From the NCBI RefSeq assembly GCF_031755915.1, contig NC_083385.1:16389001-16453000 (forward strand): DNA of 64,000 nt. Direction: 5' to 3'. This DNA is from Ziziphus jujuba. Lineage: Eukaryota; Streptophyta; Magnoliopsida; Rosales; Rhamnaceae. Positions 12,981 through 24,027 of this stretch are shown here, one piece after another. Position 1 is the stretch's first letter; each line of letters starts with the position of its first letter. Both the position numbers and the translations under genes were made by a program. The notes beneath the pieces were generated by a model. The model was not told the origin of the DNA. It saw only the letters and a list, made by a program, of their open reading frames with translations, and did not search any database.

Positions 12981-13157
12981 TAGTTGATTGTTATGATTTA
13001 TATAATTTTGTAACTGTTTAATTTTATGGTGTTTGTTACATCTTTTGTATGAAGACTAAATTATATTAAATATAACATATGAGATTTTTATTATTTGTTA
13101 TTAAATTCATATTTTTTATGGTATTTTTGGAATCATGGAATTTTTACATAAATAGCA

Positions 13158-14113
13158 ATGGAAGTTGGAGGTAGCAGTAACGATAATAGGGGTGGTGACT
13201 CTAGGCGTACATGGACTCAACGAGAGGAAGAAGCTTTACTGATTATCTTAGATGAAGCTGTAGCTAGTGGGCAACGTTGTGATACAGGGTCATTTAAGCC
13301 TGGCACACTTACTATGATTGAGAGGCGACTATCTGATCTGTGTCCTAATTCGAGACTACGAGCCAATCCACATATTGAGTCGAAGATGAGAAAGTGGAAG
13401 AAGCAATATGGTATAATATATGACATGTTGAACAAAAGTGGATTTGGATGGAATGACTCTCTTAAATGCGTGGAGGTTGACAGTGAAGAAGTTTGGCAAG
13501 CATATGTGCAGGTTTTGAATATTATTTGAAAATATATGTTAATTTCAATTTTAGTTTGTTATCTAGCATTTATTTTTTCTTAGCTAAACGTTGGCTTTTT
13601 GTATTTTAGAGTGCCCCAAGTGCAAAAGGTTGGAGAGGAAAATCTTTTCCTATTTATGAGAAGCTTGCTAATATTTTTGGGAAGGATCGGGCAACCGGAC
13701 ATGGAGCACAAACTCCAATTGATATGATCAATGAAATAAATCTAGACACTGCAGATGAACCAATTGATAATGTCGATTCTCCAATGTCTGTGAATCGAGG
13801 AGGTAGTGAACCATCTACACAAGTCCAAGCAAGAGGTAAACGAAAATCTAGATCGAAGGACGATGACATTGTAGCCGGGTTAGGCAATGCAGCAGAGAAA
13901 TTATTTGATAAATTGGCTGCAAAGTTGGAAAAATCCGAGGCTTATTATCCACAATATTTAGCTATGGAGCTTGACAGGTTAGGATTTGAGGCCAGTGATA
14001 ACCTCAAAATCTCTAAGGCAATGAGATCGGATCCATCGAATATAGAGGTTTTTAAGGTTATTAAAACGGATGCGGGGAAGATTGCATATGCTCGTGACTT
14101 TTTGGATAACTAA
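13158..14113 (+). CDS. Myb/SANT-like (Myb_DNA-bind_3) protein, Harbinger ORF1
   Basis: Two exons, 13158-13511 and 13610-14113, join in phase to 285 residues. Residues about 17-115 form a Myb/SANT-like trihelix domain (RTWTQREEEALL, LRANPHIESKMRKWKKQY, GFGWNDSLKCVEV). The SAPSAKGWRGKSFPIYE motif follows at the exon 2 start, then an acidic linker, a basic RGKRKSRSKDDD stretch that may be a nuclear localisation signal, and a helical C-terminal part (AAEKLFDKLAAKLEK). In PIF/Harbinger elements this partner binds the transposon ends and helps bring the transposase into the nucleus. Same strand and close spacing to the transposase support that role. The reading frame is intact. Confidence 0.9.
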
Positions 14114-14365
14114 TTTAGTAAAGTAGTGGACTACATATTTCTGTTTATGTATGGGAGGATTATAATTATGAACAATTAGGTTTGAAACTTATGAACTTGT
14201 TGTATGGTGGTGGATGTTTGTTTCTAAATTTGCATGTAAGGATAATTTTATGATTATGTGTTATGTTTTAGAATATTCATATGCGCGTGATTGAGTTGAT
14301 TTATTGATTTTTTAATTGTATTACTATATTATATTATAATGTATTCTTATATGCAGGAATATTAA

Positions 14366-14683
14366 ATGGCAAGGAAAAGAGTTTATGTTGTGTTTAAAGG
14401 TAGAGAACCAGGGATATATAATTCTTGGCCTGAATGTCATCAACAAGTGCAAGGATTTAGAGATAATTTATATCAAGCATATAATACAACCCAAGAAGCT
14501 GAAATTGCATATGTTGAGTATGTAGAACAACGGATGCGGAATCGTAATGACGCAAATCTAATACGAAATACCACCGCACATACACATGCTCAATTGAACA
14601 ATGAATGGCGTAATGGTTTTATAGTAGGTTTTTTATTTGGATTGCTATCAACAAGTGTATTTACTTATTTGTTTTATAAGTAA
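14366..14683 (+). CDS. Third Harbinger ORF: RNase H1-type hybrid-binding domain with C-terminal membrane anchor
   Basis: A single-exon ORF of 105 residues lies inside the transposon, 252 bp after the Myb-like gene. Residues 5-55 match the RNase H1 N-terminal (caulimovirus viroplasmin-like) domain: YVVFKGREPGIYNSW, EC, QQVQGF, then EAEIAY, with the conserved Tyr, Phe, Pro-Gly-Ile-Tyr and Trp-x-x-Cys positions present. In cellular RNase H1 this fold binds RNA/DNA hybrids or dsRNA. No RNase H catalytic domain follows. Instead, after a polar linker, residues 84-104 form a hydrophobic segment (GFIVGFLFGLLSTSVFTYLFY) ending one residue from the C terminus, as in tail-anchored proteins. An AG acceptor (TATATGCAG) lies 9 bases before the ATG, so it may be the 3' exon of a longer transcript. 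Function unknown; a role in the element's transposition is inference. Confidence 0.75.
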   Translation: MARKRVYVVFKGREPGIYNSWPECHQQVQGFRDNLYQAYNTTQEAEIAYVEYVEQRMRNRNDANLIRNTTAHTHAQLNNEWRNGFIVGFLFGLLSTSVFTYLFYK

Positions 14684-15338
14684 ATTATCCTTGTAAAATC
14701 CAATATATTTATATTTATGTAGTACTTGTTATTTGAATTGCTACATGTGAAATCTATATACATATACGTATAATTTGGATATGGATATTCTTATATTATC
14801 AACAACTTATTAATTACATATACTGTTAATTATTTCTTTATTTGTGGATAATTGTTATTTATGATTTACCATACTAAAATATTATTTTTATTGGTTTTGG
14901 AAACAATATATTTATGTAATTTATGGGTTGAAAAAATATTCAATTGTCTTATGCATACCATTAAAATATATTTATTTTTAATTAATTGTTATTTATGGCA
15001 TACTTTGTCTTAAGTTAATTTTAAGCTATTTCTAAAGTTACATATTAATATTATTTGTGGATGTATACAACAAATTTTGTATATTTTGCATGTATATATA
15101 AATATATAAATATATAAATGTACAACTTTAATTAGATGTAATAATTTTTTTTAATATAAATTTAACTTTTAAAATTTTTATTTTTTTAAATTAAAAATAT
15201 AATTACAAAATAGTCCTATCCAGTCCGATTTGGCACTAAACATGGTACAATTAGTCCATCATTCAGTCTGGAACTATGCCAAACATAGTACTGCACTAAT
15301 TATCCTGTCCGATCCTATCCGATCCTGTCCGATTCGGA

Positions 15339-15683
15339 CCCTGTTTTCTCTTTCCTCTGGATTCAGATCTGGATTTAGGATCCTTCTTCTGTCTATTCTC
15401 AAATTCCACCATAGAAGACTCTAAATCTCATTCCACTTTTATATCATTTCACAATCATTTTCTTTGATGGACAGGAAGAGCACAAGAAAGATATAGTAGA
15501 AAAGAAAGGAACAATCCATTCTCAGGATTTTCTTCCCTCCTTTTTAAAGCTTTAAGTTTTAGAAGACTCTGAACCATACTCCACTTTTCTATCATTTTAC
15601 AACCATTTTCTTTGATGGATAGGTAGAGCACAAAAAAGAAATAGTAGAATAGTAGAAAGGAAAGGAACAAAGCACTCTAAGGG
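15339..15683. repeat. 345-bp direct repeat, right copy (D2)
   Basis: This is the second copy of the pre-insertion flank (partner 8752-9096). It runs without a break into GGGTTTTCTT at 15681, which is the native continuation, so D2 keeps the original uninterrupted locus while D1 is cut by the transposon. Confidence 0.95.
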
Positions 15684-15718
15684 TTTTCTTTTCTCCTTTT
15701 TAAAGCTTTAAGTTTTAG
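15413..15718. repeat. Native tandem repeat of two ~150-bp units
   Basis: Units 15413-15560 and 15561-15718 both start AGAAGACTCT and end AAAGCTTTAAGTTTTAG and align throughout with moderate divergence. They prove that the D2-to-right-flank join is the ancestral arrangement. Confidence 0.88.
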
Positions 15719-16050
15719 TTTTGGTTTTGTTTTCAAAGTTTCTTTAAAATGATCAGATTATGTATGTATATGGGAAAAAGTAACAGTTTTTTAAGCTTCC
15801 ATGTATTTTCTTTCTCAACAAATTGCTATTTGTACTCTAACTAGTCTGGTCAGGCCCAGAAGAAAACCGATTGTAATTGTGGTTTGTGGGCAAAGTTTTC
15901 TTGTTTTTAGTTTCTTTTTCTTATCTTTGGGTAGTCAACGGCTGTAATTTATGAAAAATTTCCTCCAACCATTTTCAGAATGCAAGAAAATTTTACAAGC
16001 TTAACCTTTGAAATGACCTATTGGAAAAAACTAATAATAATAATAAAGGG

Positions 16051-16082
<32 letters not shown>

Positions 16083-16837
16083 CTGAAGAGGCAGAGAGCT
16101 TTTTGTTCTCATGAAGATGGATAGGCCCAGAACCACAACCATAGAAGAAGAAACAAAGCTATAAAGGGCGGTACAAAACGAGGCTTTAAATGTTTTAACT
16201 TTTTTTATAATAATAATAATAATAATAAATAACTGATATAACATGGTTTTAGAAAGGTGTGTTAGTTTTTCTAGTTAGAGTTTAATATTTGATGAGATTA
16301 AGAATTTCGTGGAGTGGCAAGAGAGAAGAAAATAGTTGAGGAAATAATGAAAAATTGGAATGAAATTTCAAGAGTCTTGGCCATGGTGAGATTTGAGAAT
16401 AAACCGAAGGAGAGGAAAGAGAAGAGATAGGCGCGTGAAAAAATAACTAAAAATGTTTATCTTTCGACAACATGATAATTTTTTTTTTTTAAATTTTAAA
16501 TATGACATTAAATAATTTGGAATGATGATTTTCTACATATATCACAAAGATGAGTGGTTATGGGATGGGTGAATTCTATTGATCCAATCAATTAAGCTCA
16601 AGTAAACATTAAGTTGTCACAATACTGATTACTGACCTCCAATTGTAAACCTTACTTATAAGTAAGGCTGTCATTCGAGACTTTTTGTTTTATTTTAAGT
16701 ATTTTATTTACTTTTTTTTCTTTATTTTTAATCAAATTGTTTTATATTGAGGAAGTTTTCATTATTTTTTTTGGTCACCTATTATTATTATTATAAGGAA
16801 TTTGGAAATACACAGGTGTGGACCATGCAGGGTTCGG
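15719..16837. other. Intergenic, with an A30 tract
   Basis: No gene seen. It contains a run of 30 A at 16051-16080 and a TAA/ATA-rich microsatellite near 16208-16229. Confidence 0.6.
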
Positions 16838-17382
16838 GGATAGGAATGACAATTTGCCCTGTATGATTCGATACCTGCAGTGCATCGCCTATAATGGGAT
16901 GGTTTTTTTTCAAAAAATCGGGATTACTGGGCGGACTCGGGACAAAAGTTTAAAATCCGAACCGGGGACGGGAATAAATACTCTGTTCCGAATTCGACCC
17001 GGTATATATATTTATTTATTTATTTATTTTTTTTCTAGTTTCATTTATGTAAAATATTATTTTCTACTTTACTTACAAGCTCCAACACTAAGCCCTCAAA
17101 CATCGACATATTTGATTGTATTTTTGTTGTATTTTGGTCACTTTATTTACATTTTATTAATAAAAAAATTATATAGATTTTTCAAAATTTTTTTATATGA
17201 ATTATTAAAAAAAAAAAAGCGGAAAAAACCGCCCCGTCCGGTCCTCGATTGGAGAATACCTGTTCCTACACCGCCGATAAAGAAACCGGAAAAACCGCGA
17301 GGACGGGATAAAAAATACCCCCCAGGGATAAAGATGGGATTTTAAAAACCGACCCCGTCCCATCCTATTGACATTCCTATCC
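16838..17382. mobile_element. Candidate TIR element with GC-rich ends
   Basis: The 545-bp block starts GGATAGGAATGACAAT and ends with the complement of GGATAGGAATGTCAAT. It has unusually GC-rich subterminal arms (CCCGTCC, CGGGAC, ACCGGGG words) around an AT-rich centre. No target duplication could be fixed. Its ends resemble those of the block at 30625-31331, suggesting one repeat family. Confidence 0.55.
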
Positions 17383-19284
17383 GGGGGGACTCGTCCCTTT
17401 TCTTAATTTTTTATTAATTTTTTTTAAGTTTTATTTGTTTTTTTATTAAATTGCCAAAATTGAAGGTGTGCCCCCAATTTTACTAACTTTACTCCCACAC
17501 ATCTCTAATTCAATTTTACAGTTTTTTTTCTTAGTTTTATTTATCTTATCTTTTTCATCTCTTTTTTTTTTTTTTAAATCATACTTATTAAATATAATTA
17601 TAATATTTATCTACAATATAATAACATTTTTTCTTGAAATACAATGTAATACCTATTAATCATAAATTTTAAAAATAATGATCATTTACAATTACAATGA
17701 ATACAATTAGTTAATAACAAAATAATTGTATAATTAAACTAAAAACTATATTTATTTATAAATAATATTTATTTAATTAGTATTTTATGTCGTTTGAATT
17801 ATAAAGATGCCAAATTTTGAATCTAATGACTAATTTTATTGTTATTTATTTAGTTCTCAATTTGTTTTGGTTAACTGATTTCTAACAAAATCTAAAAAAA
17901 ATTTCTTTTTTTCTTTTTTGCTTTAAACTATGATTTTTTATATAAATTTTTAATGCATTGATTAAAAAAATCTAGTTAGTTGAGCTGGTTACAATATAGA
18001 AAAAAAAATATTATGTATATAAATGTTAAAAATTCTTTTAAAAAAAAATGTTATTACATTACATAGCGTTCACTTTTGAAAATAATTCTTGGATTCATCA
18101 TTGGAGATAGATGGATGAAAATTTAGAAGAGTATTTTTAATAATGAATATGGATTGTTACCTATCTATATAAAAATTGATATATTGTAAATGACATATAT
18201 ATGTAGTTAATTTTAAAATTGTTCTATAAAATGTTATTTATAACATATATTTTATTAAAAAAATTTAATTTAATTTTTAAGAAAAATTTTGGGTTTAAAA
18301 AAAAATTACTATGTTTAATAGCTCTTGCAGTAGAAGGTCATTGGACAATTATTTTTTATCATATTAATTTGATAAGATGTTTAAATAATCTAATTTAAAA
18401 AGTTTTTTTAAATAATTATTTATTTTTTATCTGATAAAAAATTTAATAATAAATAGAATCGTTAAAAACAATATAAAATCGCACAAAATAAGCAACCAAT
18501 TCCATATGGCATTACTATACCATATGAGATGGTAGCAGCTGCCAATTTCAGCCCTATTCAAATCAAACCTGTCTTTCTTGGAGAATAAACATAGACAACA
18601 ATATTTAAACGTGCCTTAAATAAAAGAAATTAAGGAAAAAAAATAAAACAAATGAGGAGTAATTTTATCTTTTGGGAGACCACCCATTTTTTTTTAAAAA
18701 AAAAAAGTGGGATACAGCCCAGTCGGAAAAAAAAAAAAAAAATCATCTATCAAAAGTACTTTAAATTATAAAAGAATCCAAAAGCATTAGATGCACGTAT
18801 ATCAATAGCTCTTTCCCAATGATAACTTTATTTTATTTAATTTCACGTTACATTTCCAAGACATATTTTCTATTACCAGAAAATATATAATATGCATATA
18901 CATTCAAAAAAGAGCATCTACATAAACAAAAACGGAAATTTTGATATGAAATTCAATGTGTTTTTTTTTTTTTTTTTAAATTCATCTAGCGATTTGAATT
19001 ACACGATTAAAAATAATATTAAAAATTTTATAATTGTAAAATGAGGTTTGCTTTATATTTGAAACATTATAGATTTGAAATACTGAAAAAAAAAAATATT
19101 GAAAATGATTAAAAAAAACACTTCTGGTCGATAAAATTAGAAGAAAAAAGAAAACAAAATTAAAGGTTAATATCTCAAGAAAATGAAGTTAATCCTACTG
19201 CTACGACATTGAAAAGGACTAAGTAAATTCCAAAAAAATACAAGAAGAAATTTATACAGAAAGCAACCCACTTAGTTGTTATTT
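17383..19284. other. Intergenic, AT-rich, no gene seen
   Basis: Low-complexity AT-rich spacer with poly-A and poly-T tracts. No supported feature was found. Confidence 0.6.
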
Positions 19285-19620
19285 GTTCGACCACGTGTAA
19301 CGTGTTAATTGGGCACGGTTTTGTGTGCACGTTTCGTCACAATCTTCAAAAAAAGTGGGACCCACCACGTCAAGTTGCCTACCGTCATCACCATATCTCA
19401 CTGTCCTCCCCTCTCCACCGCCCACGTCATCTTTTATTGTTCCGTCTGCTGTCACCTTATCTTCCTCTCCTCGTAAAACACAAGAATTTTTGTAACTTTC
19501 TGTCCGGAAAACCTTCCCTTTACTCTCCCGAGACTACATTATTTCCTTACTCGCCACGTTTGCACGAACAGCTGGTCTTAAATTCCCAAGACGACACGTC
19601 GTTAGTTCAGAGAACTGATT
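19285..19620. promoter_or_regulatory. GC-richer island with seven ACGT cores upstream of SnRK2
   Basis: ACGT cores occur at about 19293 (within a CACGTG G-box at 19292-19297), 19300, 19329, 19367, 19424, 19556 and 19596, several as CACGTC. ACGT cores are binding sites for bZIP and bHLH factors such as ABF/AREB proteins. The island stands out in base composition from the AT-rich DNA on both sides and lies 1.3-1.65 kb before the SnRK2 start. An ORF across it (19302-19652) shows no family resemblance. Confidence 0.5.
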
Positions 19621-19850
19621 GCAATTTATTAATTTATTTATTTATTTATTAACTTTTTGACAATATCCTTATAATTTCAATGTTTTTGAACTTTACCTCT
19701 TCCTTTTTTTTTTTTTTTTTCGGTTCAATTTATATAAATCCTTTTGTCCCTGCGAAGATGAAGATGAAAGCATTACTGTTTTGTTTTCTTAAGCAATAAA
19801 TTAAGTTTGGATTCCTCATTTTAATGTTAAAAAGATCAAAGAAAATTTTA

Positions 19851-20110
19851 TATGAAATAATTATAGAAATCATTTATACCAATTTAATTATCAAGCGACA
19901 TGTGTATGAATTTGATAATAATTAATAACATTACATAACGTTAAAATAAAACTCATGGATCTTTTATTTTATTATTGAAAAAATCAACACTTACGAAAAT
20001 ATTTTGTATGAAATAACAATATCAAATCATTTATACCATTTTAAATGTACATGAAATATTTTATAATCATTTCTAATGTTACACAAAGTTAAAATAAAAG
20101 CTTGTGGATC
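19851..20110. repeat. Diverged tandem duplication
   Basis: 19851-19961 and 20007-20110 share TATGAAATAA, ATCATTTATACCA, GTTAAAATAAAA and TGGATC in the same order. The repeats lie between the ACGT island and the SnRK2 leader. Confidence 0.6.
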
Positions 20111-20316
20111 AGATTTAAAATTACTATGTGATTAATAGTCTGTAGCAATAATATATCACCTATACAATGAATGTACGCAAGTGATTGTGCAATATCAATA
20201 AAAAACTTTGACTTAGTAACTTTTTAATTACTAAATTATATTAATTATAACATTATTTTCATTCCTAAATTATATCCGGCTCATAGAAGAAATTATCCTC
20301 AACGCCAATTCAATGC

Positions 20317-20326
20317 TATATAAAAG
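20317..20326 (+). promoter_or_regulatory. Candidate TATA box for SnRK2
   Basis: TATATAAAAG lies 612 bp before the SnRK2 ATG. If used, the leader is long and may contain an intron ending at the TTGCAG acceptor near 20764. This is inference from motif and position only. Confidence 0.3.
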
Positions 20327-20830
20327 GTAAAATGCAAATCATGGGAAAGAAAAAAAAAGAAAAAAGAAAAAAGAAGAAGTTGAAACTAAGGCATTAAAAT
20401 TTCTACAGTCCTACCTCTTTCTGATTGGGTCGTTTTACATACTTCACTTCGATGGTTTTTCTCTAGCCTGACTCACAAGGCATTGGTGCCCCCAAAAAAA
20501 AATAATAATAATAATACTAGTAATAGTATTTTTTTTTTCTTTTTTTTTTTTTTGACATAGTTGCGCGCAGTTTGGAGATATCGGCCACGACTTGTTTAGT
20601 TTTTGTTTGCTCGAAATTCGAACCACTAAGGAACTGACACATGGATTTTCGGCTCTTTCTTTAGTTTCCTCGCTGTTTCCACGAAGACTTTTTAATTGGC
20701 AACCCCACTGGGGGCTAAGAGGGTGGCATAAACCCAATCAGCTTTATTGCTTCTCGAATTGCAGGTTCACAGAGGCTTTTCAAAGAAAAAGAAAAACAAA
20801 ACCATGGAGATGCCGAACGCAAGCAAGTGA

Positions 20831-20852
20831 AGAGAGAGAGAGAGAGAGAGAG
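20831..20852 (+). repeat. (AG)11 tract in the SnRK2 leader
   Basis: Eleven AG units end 85 bases before the SnRK2 ATG. It is the same kind of tract as in the GCL1 and RABA4 leaders. Confidence 0.9.
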
Positions 20853-20937
20853 AATTCACTACTGATACTGTTTTATAAAAACAGTTTTAGTTTCCATTGG
20901 AGATTCAGTGAGGCTTTTTGTAGCTTGCTACTAACAA

Positions 20938-23900
20938 ATGGAGCGCTATGAGATATTGAAAGATATTGGGTCTGGGAACTTTGGTGTTGCCAAACTGGTT
21001 AGAGATAAATGGAGCGGTGAGCTTTATGCTGTCAAATTTATTGATCGGGGGCTCAAGGTATGCATATATGTTTATGTATATTATCATTTATTTTTTTGTT
21101 CATGAAAATGCAATAACAAGCTTGTTATGTTTTCAACTCTGCTTGAATCTCTGTACTTTTGCAGTTTTCCAGTGAAAAATATATTGGTTTTTGGTTGTTT
21201 GTTCATTTATTCATTCTTTTGCATATGAGTTTTATCTTATTTATTTATTTTTTTATACTTTGTATGACATGGTTTTTTGGATAACAGATTGATGAGCATG
21301 TACAGAGGGAGATTATGAATCACAGATCCTTGAAGCATCCCAATATTATAAGGTTTAAAGAGGTATAGCTCTGTAATTTTCAATCTCAATAAATATGTCA
21401 TTTTCTTTCCCTTTGTTTGTGGTCATATTGCCTATTTCACCTTATTTTAGACTGATGTGTGGTTTGCCTTAAAAATCTTTATGAAAAGATATTTTGAGGC
21501 TAAATTTTGTTCTCTTCAAATTGATAGAACATTTGGAGGTAATATGCTTGTTGTTTTGAAAAGAATGTGCTTTATATATATATATATATATATATATTTC
21601 CATTTATTTTCAACACCCTTTGCTGTTATTTTCATTCATAGACTCTAATTTAAATAATATGCTCATGAATTTGACATTCCTTTTCTGTCTAGAAGTAGCA
21701 ATATATAAAACCTTTTTCCTAAAGTATTATTCCTTAAGGTATATATCTATATATATATATATGATATTGAGAAGTAATACAAACTAGAAAAGAGATTAAA
21801 AATGATGAAGTATATAATTAATTTTGGGAATTAACTTCTTGTTATTCCCCCACACCACCCCACTCTATTATGTTTTGGTATTGGAGAAGGGATAAAGGCC
21901 ATATTCTACATGAACATATCCTCAGGTATTATTCTGTAGCGTTGCTTCCACATGTGGGAAAAATTCCAAATGCGAAAAGAGCAAAAATATAAAAAGAAAA
22001 TTAGAAAGCAACAATGGAACCTCATCATGACTAAAAAAATGTGATGTAAAAGGATTTACTTTTGTTGACTTTATGTTTTTTTTTTTTTTTTTGGCTTCTA
22101 CTCTAACATATATGTATAAATATACATATATATATATATATACACACTTATATATCTACTGTGAGATTGATTAAAGGAGCTCCTTTCTTGTATTTACTAG
22201 TTTGAAATTAATATGTGCAGGTTTTACTAACTCCAACCCATTTGGCCATAGTCATGGAATATGCAGCAGGAGGAGAACTTTTTGAAAGAATATGCAATGC
22301 TGGTAGATTCAGTGAAGATGAGGTAAACTAAAATGGATGGCTGATAAATATCATACATATATAAATAACACATGCCCCTTTTTCCATCTTAAGCTCGGAA
22401 TAATATTCAATTGAAGCAAATTTTAGTGGTTTAAAATAAGCGTTTCACAGGGGGACCACTTCTTCTGATGTGTTGTTAGGAACTTCAAGAAATATAATGT
22501 ACATACAAGTTGAGATATTGATTTCATTTCATATGTAATATATTATATATTGTTTGATTGCTGCACACTACCACATATTATTTTCAGATATAAATGTTTG
22601 CAATGTTCTGCATTTATATTATTTGTTTTGTTACCTCTTATATATTTTCCTGCTTCTTATGGATTTTGTACCAGGCAAGATATTTTTTCCAGCAGCTGAT
22701 TTCTGGAGTCAGCTATTGTCATTCCATGGTATTGTTGTTAGCGCGAACATAAAGTTCATATGCAATTAGTTTCCTCCTTCCCTAACTAAATTTTGCCTTT
22801 GATTGTCACCACTCTTTCTGATTTGACGAATTTTTTATTTATTTTTATATTTTACTCTGTTATAGCAAATTTGTCATAGAGATCTAAAGTTGGAAAACAC
22901 ACTTCTGGATGGAAGCTCAGCTCCACGTCTCAAAATTTGTGACTTTGGTTATTCTAAGGCAATGAAAAACTTTACTACTTAATTAATTATTGATTAGAAA
23001 AAGACACTTGGAATACATGTTTGATCTTAATTTCAATTGCTTACTTTTTTTTTTTTTTTTTTTTTTTGGTGTACGATTTACAGTCATCTGTTTTGCATTC
23101 ACAACCTAAATCAACCGTTGGAACACCAGCATATATTGCACCAGAGGTCTTATCACGAAAAGAATATGATGGGAAGGTATAACTATTTTTGGTCAAAAAA
23201 TTTTTCCCTGTTTTTTTTTTTTGGTTGTTAATCTCTTTAAGACCAACTTTGGTCACCTAATCTCAATGATAGCTTTATTTATTTATTTTTTCTTATCCTT
23301 GAGAATCATAGATTGCAGATGTATGGTCCTGTGGGGTTACTTTATATGTGATGCTGGTTGGGGCTTATCCCTTTGAAGATCCAGAAGATCCAAGAAACTT
23401 CAGAAAAACACTTCAGGTTGGTCATGGTGTACAATTATAGGTCCACCTTCTATAAACTTGAACTTTTAGTTAAAAAAAAAATAAAAAAAAAATGTGGTAC
23501 TTTTTAACCCCATATTAATTAAGTGTTTCGTTTTCTGGCTAAAAATGAAATGCTAATGATTAATTGCAGCGGATTCTAAACGTACACTATTCAATACCGG
23601 ACTATGTACGCGTTTCCAAGGAATGCAGACATCTTCTGTCTCGGATTTTTGTTGCTAACCCGGAGAAGGTAATAAGCTAATAATTAGATGCAATATTACA
23701 AAATTCTAGTGTTTATTCATCTGGTTTACCATTTTTATGCAGAGAATAACCATACCAGAGATAAAGAAGCATCCGTGGTTCTTAAAGAACTTGCCAATAG
23801 AATTCATGGATGAAAATGATGGTGGGCTGCAAAATGAGGATGAAAATGAGTCAGGGCAACAAAGTATAGAAGAAATACTGTCTATAATTCAAGAGGCTAG

Positions 23901-24027
23901 GAAACCAGCTGAGGGTCCCAAAATTGGTGACCATTTTCTTGGAGGTAGTATGGATCTTGATGAGTTAGATGCTGATGGTGACATGGATGACTTAGAAACA
24001 AGTGGGGATTTTGTTTGTGCACTCTGA
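20938..24027 (+). CDS. SnRK2: SnRK2 protein kinase, subclass II (SnRK2.7/2.8-like)
   Basis: Nine exons join in phase 0 throughout: 20938-21057, 21288-21362, 22221-22322, 22675-22728, 22866-22958, 23084-23176, 23312-23416, 23570-23668 and 23743-24027, giving 341 residues (family about 340-365). Visible kinase features are the glycine loop GSGNFGVA, Lys33 in AVKF, catalytic Asp123 in [11 protein letters not shown] at 143-145, and the activation loop with Ser158 at the place of OST1 Ser175 before [10 protein letters not shown]. After the kinase domain come the SnRK2 box ([17 protein letters not shown]) and an acidic tail ([14 protein letters not shown]) ending SGDFVCAL. SnRK2 kinases act in osmotic-stress and abscisic acid signalling under PP2C control. 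The start [13 protein letters not shown] without an N-terminal extension, and the tail, point to SnRK2.7/2.8 rather than OST1. Intron 5 has a GC donor (AAG|GCAATG). No kinase residue is missing. Confidence 0.96.

Larger units (their letters stand above)
9094..15338 (+). mobile_element. PIF/Harbinger transposon, left end intact, right terminus truncated
   Basis: The element starts GGGCGTGTTTGTTTCACC directly after the triplet TAA (9091-9093), which fits a PIF/Harbinger TIR and TSD. It carries a DD47E transposase (11625-12980), a Myb/SANT-like protein (13158-14113) and a third ORF (14366-14683), all on the plus strand. Its right end, read as the complement, begins near TCCGAATCGGACAGGATCGG and aligns with the left subterminal CACCGGATTGGACAGGATTG, but the outermost 14 or so bases (GGGCGTGTTTGTTT) are absent. 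In their place stands a second copy of the 345-bp left flank. The left 2.5 kb is non-coding, with CTT-rich tracts and internal duplications. Confidence 0.88.

Noticed and set aside
14366..14683. Third Harbinger ORF as an endogenous caulimovirus fragment
   Set aside because: The domain family is also the N terminus of cellular RNase H1. No movement, coat, protease or reverse transcriptase coding lies nearby, and the ORF sits inside the transposon on the same strand as its other genes.
8752..15683. The 345-bp direct repeats as LTRs of a retrotransposon
   Set aside because: They do not start TG or end CA, there is no primer-binding site, gag or reverse transcriptase between them, and the right copy runs without a break into native tandem-repeat DNA.
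19302..19652. 116-codon ORF over the ACGT island
   Set aside because: No family resemblance and no splice context; it reflects the locally lower AT content.
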